This document shows positions 1 through 7,291 of a stretch of DNA of 64,000 nucleotides, piece after piece; position 1 is the first letter of the stretch, and each line of letters starts with the position of its first letter. Below the pieces are notes generated by a model. That model had not been told where the DNA came from, did no database searches, and saw only the letters and a program-made list of their open reading frames with translations. Origin of the DNA: an uncultured Clostridia bacterium (GTDB lineage: Bacteria; Bacillota; Clostridia; Oscillospirales; Acutalibacteraceae); NCBI GenBank assembly GCA_944383495.1, contig CALWPT010000042.1, forward strand, positions 1 to 64,000, in the 5' to 3' direction. A program made the position numbers and the translations under genes.

Positions 1-1
1 C

Positions 2-493
2 GTCATCGTAGTAGGCGGCAGCGAAGGGAATGAAAATATCCCGATGAATGTGGGTGCTATGTTTGCCAGGTGCGGCATCGCCGCGTTAGGTATTTGTTAC
101 TGGAACGTAGACGGGCTGCCGAAAGAATTGGTTCGGGTGCCTGTCGATCCGTTTGAAAAAGCAATCCTGTGGCTGAAAAACAAGGGACATGAGAAGATTA
201 TCATGTACGGCATTTCAAAAGGCGCTGAACTGGCGCTGCTTTGCGCTTCCCTTATGCCGGATATCTGCGGCGTTGTCGCACTCTCCCCGATGCACTGTAT
301 ATGGGGAGGCATGCACGGGAATAAAAGCATGGCATCGAAAACTTTTTCATCTGCCTCCGAATTTACATACAGGGGGAAAGATTTTCCGTGTATGACAGCG
401 CATCTGAAATATGGGCCGGCAATCCGGAACCTCATCCTCCATCAGCAGTTCGAGTTAAAGGCGCAGGATAAGGCGAGGAAAATCCGAATTTAA
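2..493 (+). CDS. Partial BAAT/acyl-CoA hydrolase-like alpha/beta hydrolase, cut by the window edge and probably C-terminally decayed
   Basis: The open frame runs in from the left edge (frame beginning at base 2), so the true start is outside the window. The visible part opens with a GGSEG segment and contains a GISKGAEL nucleophile elbow. Together these are typical of the C-terminal catalytic domain of the bile-acid-CoA:amino-acid N-acyltransferase / acyl-CoA thioester hydrolase family. After roughly residue 130 the protein ends in a basic tail (QDKARKIRI) with no recognisable Asp/His part of the triad. The gene is therefore probably truncated or frameshifted. The substrate cannot be told. 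Family assignment is fairly good and functionality doubtful. Confidence 0.55.
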   Translation, partial: VIVVGGSEGNENIPMNVGAMFARCGIAALGICYWNVDGLPKELVRVPVDPFEKAILWLKNKGHEKIIMYGISKGAELALLCASLMPDICGVVALSPMHCIWGGMHGNKSMASKTFSSASEFTYRGKDFPCMTAHLKYGPAIRNLILHQQFELKAQDKARKIRI

Positions 494-911
494 GCGGCAA
501 TACAAGTCGGCTTTTTTACATGCTGATTGGTCTGAAACCATGCGAACGCAGCCTGTGCATGCCTTGGCCTATGGCGGAGCAATCGCTTTTTGAGCAGGCG
601 GTTCTTGACGGCAGGATAGAACAAATTGGCTAAGCAAGCGCAAGAACCTCAAGGGGCTTGCTGGAGGCGTCAATTGACAGGCGTTCTTGATACAGGCACT
701 CAAGCTGCTGCGCCCGACGTCTGCTCAATGAAAAAAGCTGGTTTGGCACGTTTAATTGTCAGAGCATGATAAGGCCGCCATGTTAACTGAGTTTTAAAAC
801 AGCAGAACCTCGCAAAAGCTGAATTTGGATTTCAATTACCAGAAATTATTTTGTTAACATAAACGTAATATTTCGTTCATAAAGTCTGCATAAGTCTTGC
901 ATAAAATAACT
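494..911. other. Non-coding or decayed stretch between the hydrolase fragment and the MarR gene
   Basis: About 420 bases hold no convincing gene. A short open frame directly after the hydrolase stop (to about 632) is not recognisable and may be remnant sequence. The last 100 bases are AT-rich and contain two direct TGCATAA copies near 890-905, so this part probably carries the promoter of the MarR gene. Confidence 0.4.
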
Positions 912-927
912 AATAGTGTTAGCTATT
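912..927. promoter_or_regulatory. Inverted repeat overlapping the MarR gene leader, possible operator
   Basis: AATAG and CTATT arms with a 6-base spacer lie immediately upstream of the GGAGG ribosome binding site (928-932) of the MarR-family gene. MarR proteins usually bind short palindromes at their own promoter, so this is a candidate autoregulatory site. The arms are only 5 bases, so chance is possible. Confidence 0.3.
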
Positions 928-937
928 GGAGGTTGAT

Positions 938-1369
938 ATGATAATGGATTATCGCGTGTTTGCGGAAGAACTAGTGGATCTCCAGACCCTTCAGCATCTG
1001 GCGCCGGTCACCCGCAAGCTATCCGTTCTGGATAACGGCACATATTTGGCATTGCATTATTTGGTTTCCCATCAAAAAGTGGCGCATCCCAAAGAACTGA
1101 GCCAAAACATGTCCATCAGTACTGCGCGGGTTGCCGCCCTTTTGAAGCATATGGAACAGGAGGGATTCATTGTACGCACACCGGATCCAAGCGATAATCG
1201 CCAGATCATTGTTTCTCTGACCGGCCATGGGGAACAACTGATTGAAAATAAAAGAGCAGAGGCGGTTGATATCATGGCCGAAGTATTAGAAGAGCTTGGG
1301 CCGGAGGAGACAAAGACCTACCTTCGGATTCAAAGAAAGCTTTTAGAAAAATTTTTGCACCGATTATAA
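938..1369 (+). CDS. MarR-family winged-helix transcriptional regulator
   Basis: A 143-residue protein with the MarR layout: a helical N-terminus, a helix-turn-helix near residues 55-80 (LSQNMSISTARVAALLKHME) and a wing with the family-typical PSDNRQIIVSLT segment, followed by a C-terminal dimerisation helix. I chose ATG 938 because GGAGG (928-932) lies five bases upstream. A longer reading from TTG 926 would put the ribosome binding site inside the gene. It is followed after about 60 bases by the DUF1538 membrane protein on the same strand, so it probably controls that transporter-like cassette and itself. The effector is unknown. Confidence 0.88.
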   Translation: MIMDYRVFAEELVDLQTLQHLAPVTRKLSVLDNGTYLALHYLVSHQKVAHPKELSQNMSISTARVAALLKHMEQEGFIVRTPDPSDNRQIIVSLTGHGEQLIENKRAEAVDIMAEVLEELGPEETKTYLRIQRKLLEKFLHRL

Positions 1370-1375
1370 CGGTGT

Positions 1376-1402
1376 TAAAGGATATCCGGGCATGTCCTTT
1401 GT
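1376..1402 (+). promoter_or_regulatory. Hairpin between the MarR and DUF1538 genes
   Basis: AAAGGA and TCCTTT arms enclose a GC-rich loop just downstream of the MarR stop. No T-run follows, so it is not a clear terminator. It may be an mRNA-processing or attenuating hairpin separating the two genes of one transcript. Confidence 0.3.
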
Positions 1403-1428
1403 AAGGAAAGGAGGCCTTCTTAGCTGTT

Positions 1429-2946
1429 GTGAATGAAAAATTAAAAGAAAAAATTAGAGAGTCTTTGTCCAGTGTCCTTCCTATCACCATCATTGTATTG
1501 CTGCTAAGCATCACACTGATGCCAATGGAAATTGGAACGCTTGCTTTGTTTCTCATGGGAGCGTTTTTACTGATCGTCGGCATGGGGTTCTTTCAGCTTG
1601 GCGCGGAAATGGCTATGACGCCTTTAGGACAGGGCGTTGGCGGACGGTTAATCAAAAGCAATCGTGTTGTTTTAATCATGCTGGTTAGTTTTTTCATGGG
1701 AATCATCATCACGATTGCGGAACCGGATCTTCAGGTGTTGGCAAACCAAGTGGCTTCCATCCCGAATCAGGCATTGATCTGGACGGTGGCGGTTGGGGTA
1801 GGCATTTTCTTAGTGGTGGCCGTTCTGCGCATCCTGTTTCATATCAACCTTTCAAAGCTGCTGTTCGTATTCTATATATTGCTGTTCGTGCTGTCCTTCT
1901 TTTCACCTGACTCCTTTACCGCTGTGGCGTTTGATTCCGGCGGCGTCACAACCGGACCCATGACGGTTCCGTTTATTATGGCGCTGGGCGTTGGCTTTTC
2001 CGCCGCTCGAAGCGACCGGGATGGAGCCAGCGACAGCTTTGGTCTCGTTGCCCTGTGCAGCATAGGGCCGATTATGATGGTTCTGCTGCTGGGAATTTTT
2101 TATAATCCCACCAACGCTGCTTATACAGCGGTTGAAATCGCCAGTGTTTCCACAACGCGTGATGTAATAAAGCAGTTTGTGGTTGCGCTTCCCCAGTATG
2201 GCAAGGAGGTACTGATCAGTATTTTGCCTGTTGCGGGTGTGTTTGCGGTATTTCAGCTGTTTGCGCGAAGCTATCACAAGCGGCAGGTATTAAAAATGAT
2301 CGTGGGCTTCGTGTACACCATTTTGGGGCTCATTCTCTTCCTGACTGGCGTAAACGTTGGTTTTGCACCGGTAGGCAGCCTGCTGGGGAGCGGTCTGGCG
2401 GATGGTTCCGTTAAATGGCTGCTGATTCCCATTGGAATCGTCATTGGCTACTATATTGTAAAGGCGGAGCCTGCTGTGCAGATTCTGAACGAGCAGGTGG
2501 AGGATCTCACCGGCGGCACGATCTCCCGCAAAATGATGAATCTGGCGCTTTCTGCCGGTGTCGCTTGCGCGGTTGCCCTTGCTATGGTAAGGGTCTTGAC
2601 AGGTATCAATCTATATTGGATCATTATACCCGGGTATGCGATATCCGTTATACTTAGCCGTTTAGTACCGCCGGTTTTTGTAGGAATTGCTTTTGACTCG
2701 GGCGGCGTGGCCAGCGGCCCTATGACCTCGACTTTTTTACTGCCGCTGGCTATGGGCGCTTGTACGGCGGTTGGAGGCAACGTAGTGACCGACGCGTTCG
2801 GCGTTGTCGCCTTAGTTGCCATGGCGCCGTTGATTGCCATTCAAATTATGGGGCTGCTCTATGTACACAAAACAAAGGCTGTCGCTCAGCCCGCTGAGGC
2901 ACTGCCGGATGATTCCGTGGTTGACATTGAGGAGGATTTTGAATGA
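1429..2946 (+). CDS. DUF1538 family integral membrane protein, two fused repeats (UmpAB-like putative cation/proton antiporter)
   Basis: A very hydrophobic 505-residue protein with two homologous halves. Each half carries the DUF1538 hallmark AFDSGGV[TA][TS]GPMT, near residues 167 and 421, followed by a glycine-rich membrane segment and a D-[AS]-FG motif. DUF1538 proteins can be encoded as two separate subunits (UmpA/UmpB), reported as a two-component Na+(K+,Li+)/H+ antiporter in Halomonas; here both units are in one chain. The start is GTG 1429, behind AAAGGAGG (1407-1414), with no alternative in-frame start nearby. The 3' end overlaps the next gene by four bases, pointing to a coupled operon with a PII-like partner. 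Ion specificity is inference only. Confidence 0.85.
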   Translation: MNEKLKEKIRESLSSVLPITIIVLLLSITLMPMEIGTLALFLMGAFLLIVGMGFFQLGAEMAMTPLGQGVGGRLIKSNRVVLIMLVSFFMGIIITIAEPDLQVLANQVASIPNQALIWTVAVGVGIFLVVAVLRILFHINLSKLLFVFYILLFVLSFFSPDSFTAVAFDSGGVTTGPMTVPFIMALGVGFSAARSDRDGASDSFGLVALCSIGPIMMVLLLGIFYNPTNAAYTAVEIASVSTTRDVIKQFVVALPQYGKEVLISILPVAGVFAVFQLFARSYHKRQVLKMIVGFVYTILGLILFLTGVNVGFAPVGSLLGSGLADGSVKWLLIPIGIVIGYYIVKAEPAVQILNEQVEDLTGGTISRKMMNLALSAGVACAVALAMVRVLTGINLYWIIIPGYAISVILSRLVPPVFVGIAFDSGGVASGPMTSTFLLPLAMGACTAVGGNVVTDAFGVVALVAMAPLIAIQIMGLLYVHKTKAVAQPAEALPDDSVVDIEEDFE

Positions 2947-3662
2947 GCGTTCCACAGGAAGGAAAGCTTTCTGCTCCGCGCATGTTTGTCTTTGTTACGC
3001 GAGTAGAGGACGAGAAAAAGCTAGGTGAAATTTTTGATTCCATGCATGTTCCGATCTGTTATCAATGCCGCGGACAGGGGACTGCCCCGTCTGAGGTTAT
3101 GGATATTTTTGGATTTGGAGGAACCACCCGGTTGATTACAATGGGATTTTTGCCGAAGTTTGCGGTGAAAGAGCTTTTTGAGAAAACCGGACAACAGTTT
3201 GCATTTGATCAAAGAGGCGGAGGGATCGTCATTACCATTCCGATCACTGGACTGCAAAATCCGCTTTTTCAAATGCTCAACGACGAATCGCGCGTCATCA
3301 TGGAAAAAAGAATGAAGGAAAGGATTGAAGGGGATATGGCTGAAATACATGAAAAGTCAGGGTTTAATGTAATTTGGGTTTCCGTTGCGGCCGGATACAG
3401 CGATCAAGTCATCGACGTAGCAAGAGCCGCCGGTGCAAAAGGCGGAACCATCCTGCGTGGCAAGCGCCGAAATGCAAAGCACGTCAGCCAGCATTTCGGC
3501 ATCCCGATACAGGATGAGCAGGATTTTATTATGATTGTAGTTCCCAGAGCTATTAAGAGCGAAGTTATGTCGGCCATTTGCGGTTCGTACGGGCTGCAAA
3601 CACCCGCTCATGGTACTGTTTTATCCCTGCCAGTTGACGACGCAATTGGATTGGAGGAATAA
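2943..3662 (+). CDS. Tandem PII-like (GlnB-fold) signalling protein partnered with DUF1538
   Basis: A 239-residue soluble protein. Residues about 142-236 match a PII domain: a beta strand NVIWVSVAAG, then the nucleotide-binding-type stretch ARAAGAKGGTILRGKR (160-175), then an EQDFIMIVVP strand and a terminal LPVDDAIGL. Residues about 12-105 look like a second, more diverged ferredoxin-like PII unit. The long uridylylated T-loop of classical GlnB is missing; a short NAKHVSQHFGIPI segment takes its place. ATG 2943 overlaps the end of the DUF1538 gene (ATGA), so the products are made together. By analogy with GlnK-AmtB and SbtB-SbtA it probably gates the membrane protein in response to a nucleotide or other small ligand. 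That role is inference. Confidence 0.8.
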   Translation: MSVPQEGKLSAPRMFVFVTRVEDEKKLGEIFDSMHVPICYQCRGQGTAPSEVMDIFGFGGTTRLITMGFLPKFAVKELFEKTGQQFAFDQRGGGIVITIPITGLQNPLFQMLNDESRVIMEKRMKERIEGDMAEIHEKSGFNVIWVSVAAGYSDQVIDVARAAGAKGGTILRGKRRNAKHVSQHFGIPIQDEQDFIMIVVPRAIKSEVMSAICGSYGLQTPAHGTVLSLPVDDAIGLEE

Positions 3663-3751
3663 TACGGGGAATACTGTCACAATCTAAACCCCAAGGCCAC
3701 TACACAAAAGCTGTTGTAATTTTCAACAAACGAGCAAAGGAGGCGGCGCTT

Positions 3752-3955
3752 GTGAAAGCCTATCAGGAAATCCTTCGGGAACTGCGGGAGAATCATGATC
3801 TCAGCCAAGCGGAAGTTGCAAAAGCCCTGGGAACCACCCAGCAGGTTTATTCCCGGTACGAAAGCGGAAAAAACGAGATGCCGCTCCGACATCTCGTAGC
3901 CTTAAGCAGGCTTTACCGTGTATCGACCGACTATATTTTGGGACTAGAGCATTAA
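3752..3955 (+). CDS. Small XRE-family helix-turn-helix regulator
   Basis: A 67-residue protein that is almost entirely one Cro/C1-type HTH domain (LSQAEVAKALGTTQQVYSRYESGK), ending in YRVSTDYILGLEH, a common ending of small clostridial XRE proteins. GTG 3752 is preceded by AAAGGAGG at good spacing. It stands alone, with a terminator-like hairpin directly downstream, so its target cannot be deduced from context. Confidence 0.85.
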   Translation: MKAYQEILRELRENHDLSQAEVAKALGTTQQVYSRYESGKNEMPLRHLVALSRLYRVSTDYILGLEH

Positions 3956-3977
3956 AAATAGCGGCAGCATGAAGGGA

Positions 3978-4020
3978 GGCTTTAGACAGCGGCGTAGCAA
4001 ACCGCTGAAGCCCCGTTTTT
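3978..4020 (+). terminator. Rho-independent terminator after the XRE gene
   Basis: A stem CAGCGG/CCGCTG extended by GGCTT/AAGCC (with a four-base bulge) is followed by CCCGTTTTT. It lies 23 bases after the XRE stop. An open frame that starts inside it is therefore not considered a gene. Confidence 0.6.
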
Positions 4021-4328
4021 CTGATGAGCTGTCAACCTCTGCAACGAAGCTTGCAAATCTACCGCAAGTTCACTTTGCAATACCCTTTATTCAATGGAAA
4101 GGCTTCACTGCAATGTGCTATTTTCCGCTGTCCTTTCATTCCCCCGGTTACCGTTTCACCATAAATCAATACAATATCGTCACGCAAAACATCCGCCTGG
4201 AGTTTGGGCAAGAATCCGTACCTGTCGCCTTCATACGACAGCGGGGTGACGCCCAAGAAGCGAATCCATGATCCCCACACCGCCGGCAGCGGGTGCAGCT
4301 AAATCGGCGCACTCCCTATGACAAACGC
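4021..4328. other. Gene-free stretch
   Basis: About 300 bases between two terminators pointing towards each other. Overlapping open frames exist on both strands (to 4271 on plus, 4059-4280 on minus) but neither has a ribosome binding site or a recognisable domain. The minus-strand frame might be the fossil of a gene. Confidence 0.4.
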
Positions 4329-4363
4329 AAAAAAGGGGCTGACAAAGCTTTGTCAGCCCCTTT
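4329..4363 (-). terminator. Strong terminator of spoVS, 32-base perfect palindrome
   Basis: Arms 4332-4347 and 4348-4363 are perfectly complementary over 16 bases and centre on AAGCTT. On the minus strand the stem is followed by six T residues (complement of 4329-4334). It lies about 30 bases beyond the spoVS stop. Confidence 0.85.
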
Positions 4364-4395
4364 CAAATGGATGAAGACAACTTTCCTGAAAAGGC

Positions 4396-4656
4396 TCAGC
4401 GAGGTTCCACAATCAGTTTGATAGCCGTGCGGTCATCACCGTCAATCACAACATTGGCAAAAGCGGGGACGCAAATTAAGTCAATTCCGGCTGGGGCCAG
4501 ATACCCTCTGGCGATCGCGACCGATTTAATGGCCTGGTTAGCGGCGCCCGCTCCAACGGCCTGCACCTCCACAACGCCGTTTTCTCGAATAACGCCAGCA
4601 ATGGCACCAGCCACGGAATTAGGCGATGATTTTGAGGAAACCTTTAGTATCTCCAT
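4396..4656 (-). CDS. spoVS: Stage V sporulation protein S
   Basis: An 86-residue protein matching SpoVS along its whole length: MEILKVSSKSSPNSVAGAIA at the start, IKSVAIARGYLAP in the middle and DRTAIKLIVEPR at the end. It is a small Alba-like-fold protein needed for normal spore coat and cortex assembly in Bacillus. I chose ATG 4656 because an AAAGGAG sits seven bases upstream and the protein then has the standard family length; a longer reading to 4749 adds an unrelated tail. It is monocistronic, with its own strong terminator. Confidence 0.95.
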   Translation of the reverse strand: MEILKVSSKSSPNSVAGAIAGVIRENGVVEVQAVGAGAANQAIKSVAIARGYLAPAGIDLICVPAFANVVIDGDDRTAIKLIVEPR

Positions 4657-4885
4657 ATCGCATCTCCTTTCACAGAAAAATTCTAATAATTTCAACAGAA
4701 AAATAACTGAATCGTAACGGCGAAAATAATATTCACACTTGATAAACAACTCATTTGGAAATATTTTGTTTACTAAAAAACCACGTTTAGATCTTCCACA
4801 ACTGTGCCTATAAGCATATTTATTAATATTATTCTAAACCATTCCATTTAGAATTGCAAGCATTTTTTCAAAAAAAATTCGCATT

Positions 4886-5662
4886 TTATACAACCTTTAT
4901 TGATATTACTTGTAAGGAATTTCCTGTTTTTCGGTCTATTTCAAAAAAACATCCGTTAATTTGCACATTACCTGTCGCATTTTCAAAACGTACGGGCAGT
5001 TTGTCCTTTTGTCGGGCAATCGCCAACGCAGGCTTGACGCCCAATACCGATTCGTAAGGGCCTGTCATTCCTAAATCGGTAATGTATCCGGTGCCTTGGG
5101 GCAAGATCTGTTCGTCGCCTGTGATAACGTGAGTGTGGGTACCGAATAAAGCGGAGATCCTGCCGTCTAGGTAGTATGCCAGCGCTTTTTTCTCCGATGT
5201 GGCTTCGGCGTGTACATCCATTAAAATGATCTTGGCGCCGGCCGCCTTCGCCTGTTCCACCAGTCGGTCGGCGGTCTCAAAGGGACAGGACAGGGAGTCC
5301 AAGTACACCACTCCCATTACATTGCACACCGCTACCGTGACGGGTCCTGTATCAATTAAGCAGAGGCCCTTACCAGGCGCTGTGTCCGGATAATTGGCGG
5401 GCCGCAGCAAGTATGGATTTTCGTCCAGCATGTCGTATACTTCCCGGCGGCGAAAAACGTGGTTCCCAGAGGTAATGACATGGACGCCCGCGTCAAACAG
5501 CGCGTTCGCCGAAGCAGGGGTAATTCCATTGCCGTCGGCGGAGTTTTCCCCGTTGGCAATGACAAGATCCGCTTGATACAGCTTTTTTAGGGAGGGAAGA
5601 TGCCGCTTCAAGGCCTCGCAGCCGCTGGAGCCTACCACGTCGCCCAATGCCAAAACATTCAT
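4886..5662 (-). CDS. ymdB: YmdB-like metallophosphoesterase (TIGR00282 family)
   Basis: A 258-residue calcineurin-like phosphoesterase of the YmdB/DR1281 type. Metal-binding motifs appear in the family order: GDVVG near the N-terminus, NGENSADG, SGNHVFRR, DVHAEATSEK and GTHTHV. In Bacillus YmdB is a phosphodiesterase (2',3'-cyclic nucleotides shown in vitro) that affects biofilm and motility decisions and RNA turnover. ATG 5662 gives the standard N-terminus MNVLALGDVVG; a TTG 12 bases further upstream is also in frame. The ribosome binding site is unusually far away and separated from the start by a hairpin (listed separately). Confidence 0.9.
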   Translation of the reverse strand: MNVLALGDVVGSSGCEALKRHLPSLKKLYQADLVIANGENSADGNGITPASANALFDAGVHVITSGNHVFRRREVYDMLDENPYLLRPANYPDTAPGKGLCLIDTGPVTVAVCNVMGVVYLDSLSCPFETADRLVEQAKAAGAKIILMDVHAEATSEKKALAYYLDGRISALFGTHTHVITGDEQILPQGTGYITDLGMTGPYESVLGVKPALAIARQKDKLPVRFENATGNVQINGCFFEIDRKTGNSLQVISIKVV

Positions 5663-5672
5663 TGCTTTTAAC

Positions 5673-5703
5673 AATGCTTCCGCTATGGAAGCATTTCTCC
5701 TTT
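5673..5703 (-). promoter_or_regulatory. Hairpin inserted between Shine-Dalgarno and start of ymdB
   Basis: Reading the minus strand, AAAGGAG (complement of 5697-5703) is followed by a perfect 9-base inverted repeat AATGCTTCC / GGAAGCATT (5673-5681 and 5687-5695) with a 5-base loop, and the ATG follows at 5662. Without folding, the spacing from the Shine-Dalgarno is about 34 bases. Folding would bring it to roughly a normal distance. Confidence 0.5.
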
Positions 5704-5765
5704 CATATTTATTATAATAAGGTTGATTTGTGTATAGTTCATGAAGAGGCAGTTAATATAGAATG

Positions 5766-5793
5766 AAAAAAGGCGGGCGTACCCGCCTTTTTT
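5766..5793 (-). terminator. Terminator of the D,D-carboxypeptidase gene
   Basis: AAAAAAGGCGGG / CCCGCCTTTTTT arms with a 4-base loop, symmetrical and thus able to work in both directions. It lies just after the stop of the carboxypeptidase gene (5800) and before the ymdB leader. Confidence 0.85.
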
Positions 5794-5799
5794 GATTTT

Positions 5800-7125
5800 T
5801 TACATCCGACGATGCGTTCTTACCCGGGCGGCGCGCCGTTTTCGTTTGCTTTTCATTGCCGAAATAATAATTAACAAAATAATTAGGAGCACCGCCAATG
5901 CCGCCCCAATCTGAAACCATAAGGATTTCAGAATTCGCTTAGCTCCCTCGGCAAGAAAAATTAACTGACTGCGGCCAACGGTTTCTCCCGCCACCAGATT
6001 GACCCTGCCGATTTCCTCACCGGCATACATCAGCTTGGCATAGCCCAGCACGTCGCCCTTTTGCACAGGGGCCTGAACGGAGCTTTGCGCCCAGACAGGC
6101 TCAATGATAACAGTGGAGCCGTCGGCTTCCTTTGGGATCAGGGTGGACACATCCGATTCCAGATATGCTTGGATATAATCTTGATCCCAGGCGTATTGCA
6201 GCGGCAGCTCGTCCACCGGATCGTTTTCATTGGCAATTTGCTTATATTCGAAGGTTCCGAAGGCCCATTGATACAGGGCTTTCGTATCGGCATATTCATA
6301 ACGAACTGCTTTGCCGCTTTCATCCTTTGGCGGGCAGCCCATTACAATGGCGATATAATTATATCCATCAAGAGAAGCGGTTGAAATTAAGCAGCGGCCC
6401 GCCGGATCCGTGTACCCGGTTTTGATTCCCCGGACCGGGGAATAATAATATGTCTGGGTTCGGTCGGTCATCAGGTTGGAGGTGGCCAAAATTCGCTCGT
6501 CGCTTCTATTCGTTTTGGGAATGGTATACCGCGTTGTGGTGCACATATCCATAATGGCGGGAAGGGTCATAATATATTGGGTTAGCTTCAGCATGTCATT
6601 TGCGGTGGTATAATGCTCCACGTCGTGCAGGCCATGGGCGTTGGCATAATGCGTGCCGTTCATCCCCAGCTCCTTGGCTTTTTCATTCATCAGTTCCACC
6701 GTAGCGGAAATTTTGCCGTTTCCAATGAAATCGGCAATGACATTGGCCGCGTCGTTGGCGGAGGACACCAGCATACAGTATAAAAGCTGGCGGACGGTGA
6801 GCTGCTCCCCATCCTTTAGATTCGCGGTGGATGAATCGGTGCCGCTAAGAAGGGTAATGCAATATTCGGGAACCGTAATTGTCTGATCCAGATCCTGGAT
6901 CTGCTCCACGGCTACCGCCGCAGTCATCAGCTTTGTGAGAGATGCGGGATATACCTTCTGATCGGCGTTTTTTTCAAAGAGAACCGTGCCGGTATCCATG
7001 CTCACCAGCAGAACCGTTTGGGCGTGCAGTTCGATTCCAGTAGGGGAATAGGCCGACGCCGCCGGGCCAAAGCATGAAAAAAGCACGAAAAGGGCCAAAA
7101 GCAGAAAAATGGCTGTTTTTTTCAT
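5800..7125 (-). CDS. Serine-type D-alanyl-D-alanine carboxypeptidase (DacF/PBP5 family)
   Basis: A 441-residue penicillin-binding protein. An N-terminal signal peptide (MKKTAIFLLLALFVLFSCFG) precedes a peptidase S11 domain with all three active-site motifs: S62-L-T-K65, S122-A-N124 and K235-T-G237. A beta-rich C-terminal domain follows, then a transmembrane helix and a very basic tail (KSKRKRRAARVRTHRRM), so it is membrane-anchored. It trims the terminal D-Ala from peptidoglycan stem peptides. The start has a GGAG eight bases upstream. It could be the housekeeping or the sporulation paralogue; context does not decide. Confidence 0.92.
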   Translation of the reverse strand: MKKTAIFLLLALFVLFSCFGPAASAYSPTGIELHAQTVLLVSMDTGTVLFEKNADQKVYPASLTKLMTAAVAVEQIQDLDQTITVPEYCITLLSGTDSSTANLKDGEQLTVRQLLYCMLVSSANDAANVIADFIGNGKISATVELMNEKAKELGMNGTHYANAHGLHDVEHYTTANDMLKLTQYIMTLPAIMDMCTTTRYTIPKTNRSDERILATSNLMTDRTQTYYYSPVRGIKTGYTDPAGRCLISTASLDGYNYIAIVMGCPPKDESGKAVRYEYADTKALYQWAFGTFEYKQIANENDPVDELPLQYAWDQDYIQAYLESDVSTLIPKEADGSTVIIEPVWAQSSVQAPVQKGDVLGYAKLMYAGEEIGRVNLVAGETVGRSQLIFLAEGAKRILKSLWFQIGAALAVLLIILLIIISAMKSKRKRRAARVRTHRRM

Positions 7126-7291
7126 AGAAAAATCTCCTCAAATATGTTATGATAAGAAAGCCGGAAAAAATACATGAAACCATAGGCTATAAATCGACAG
7201 GATTATTTATTAGTATACCAGCACTGCGGTCAAATGAAAAGGCCGAAAATGATTTTTTATTGAATTTTGATTTTCCCCAGGAGGTATGGGT

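Noticed and set aside
3969..4280. Opposed open frames of 100 (plus) and 73 (minus) residues
   Set aside because: The plus frame begins inside the terminator of the XRE gene. Neither frame has a ribosome binding site or a recognisable domain.
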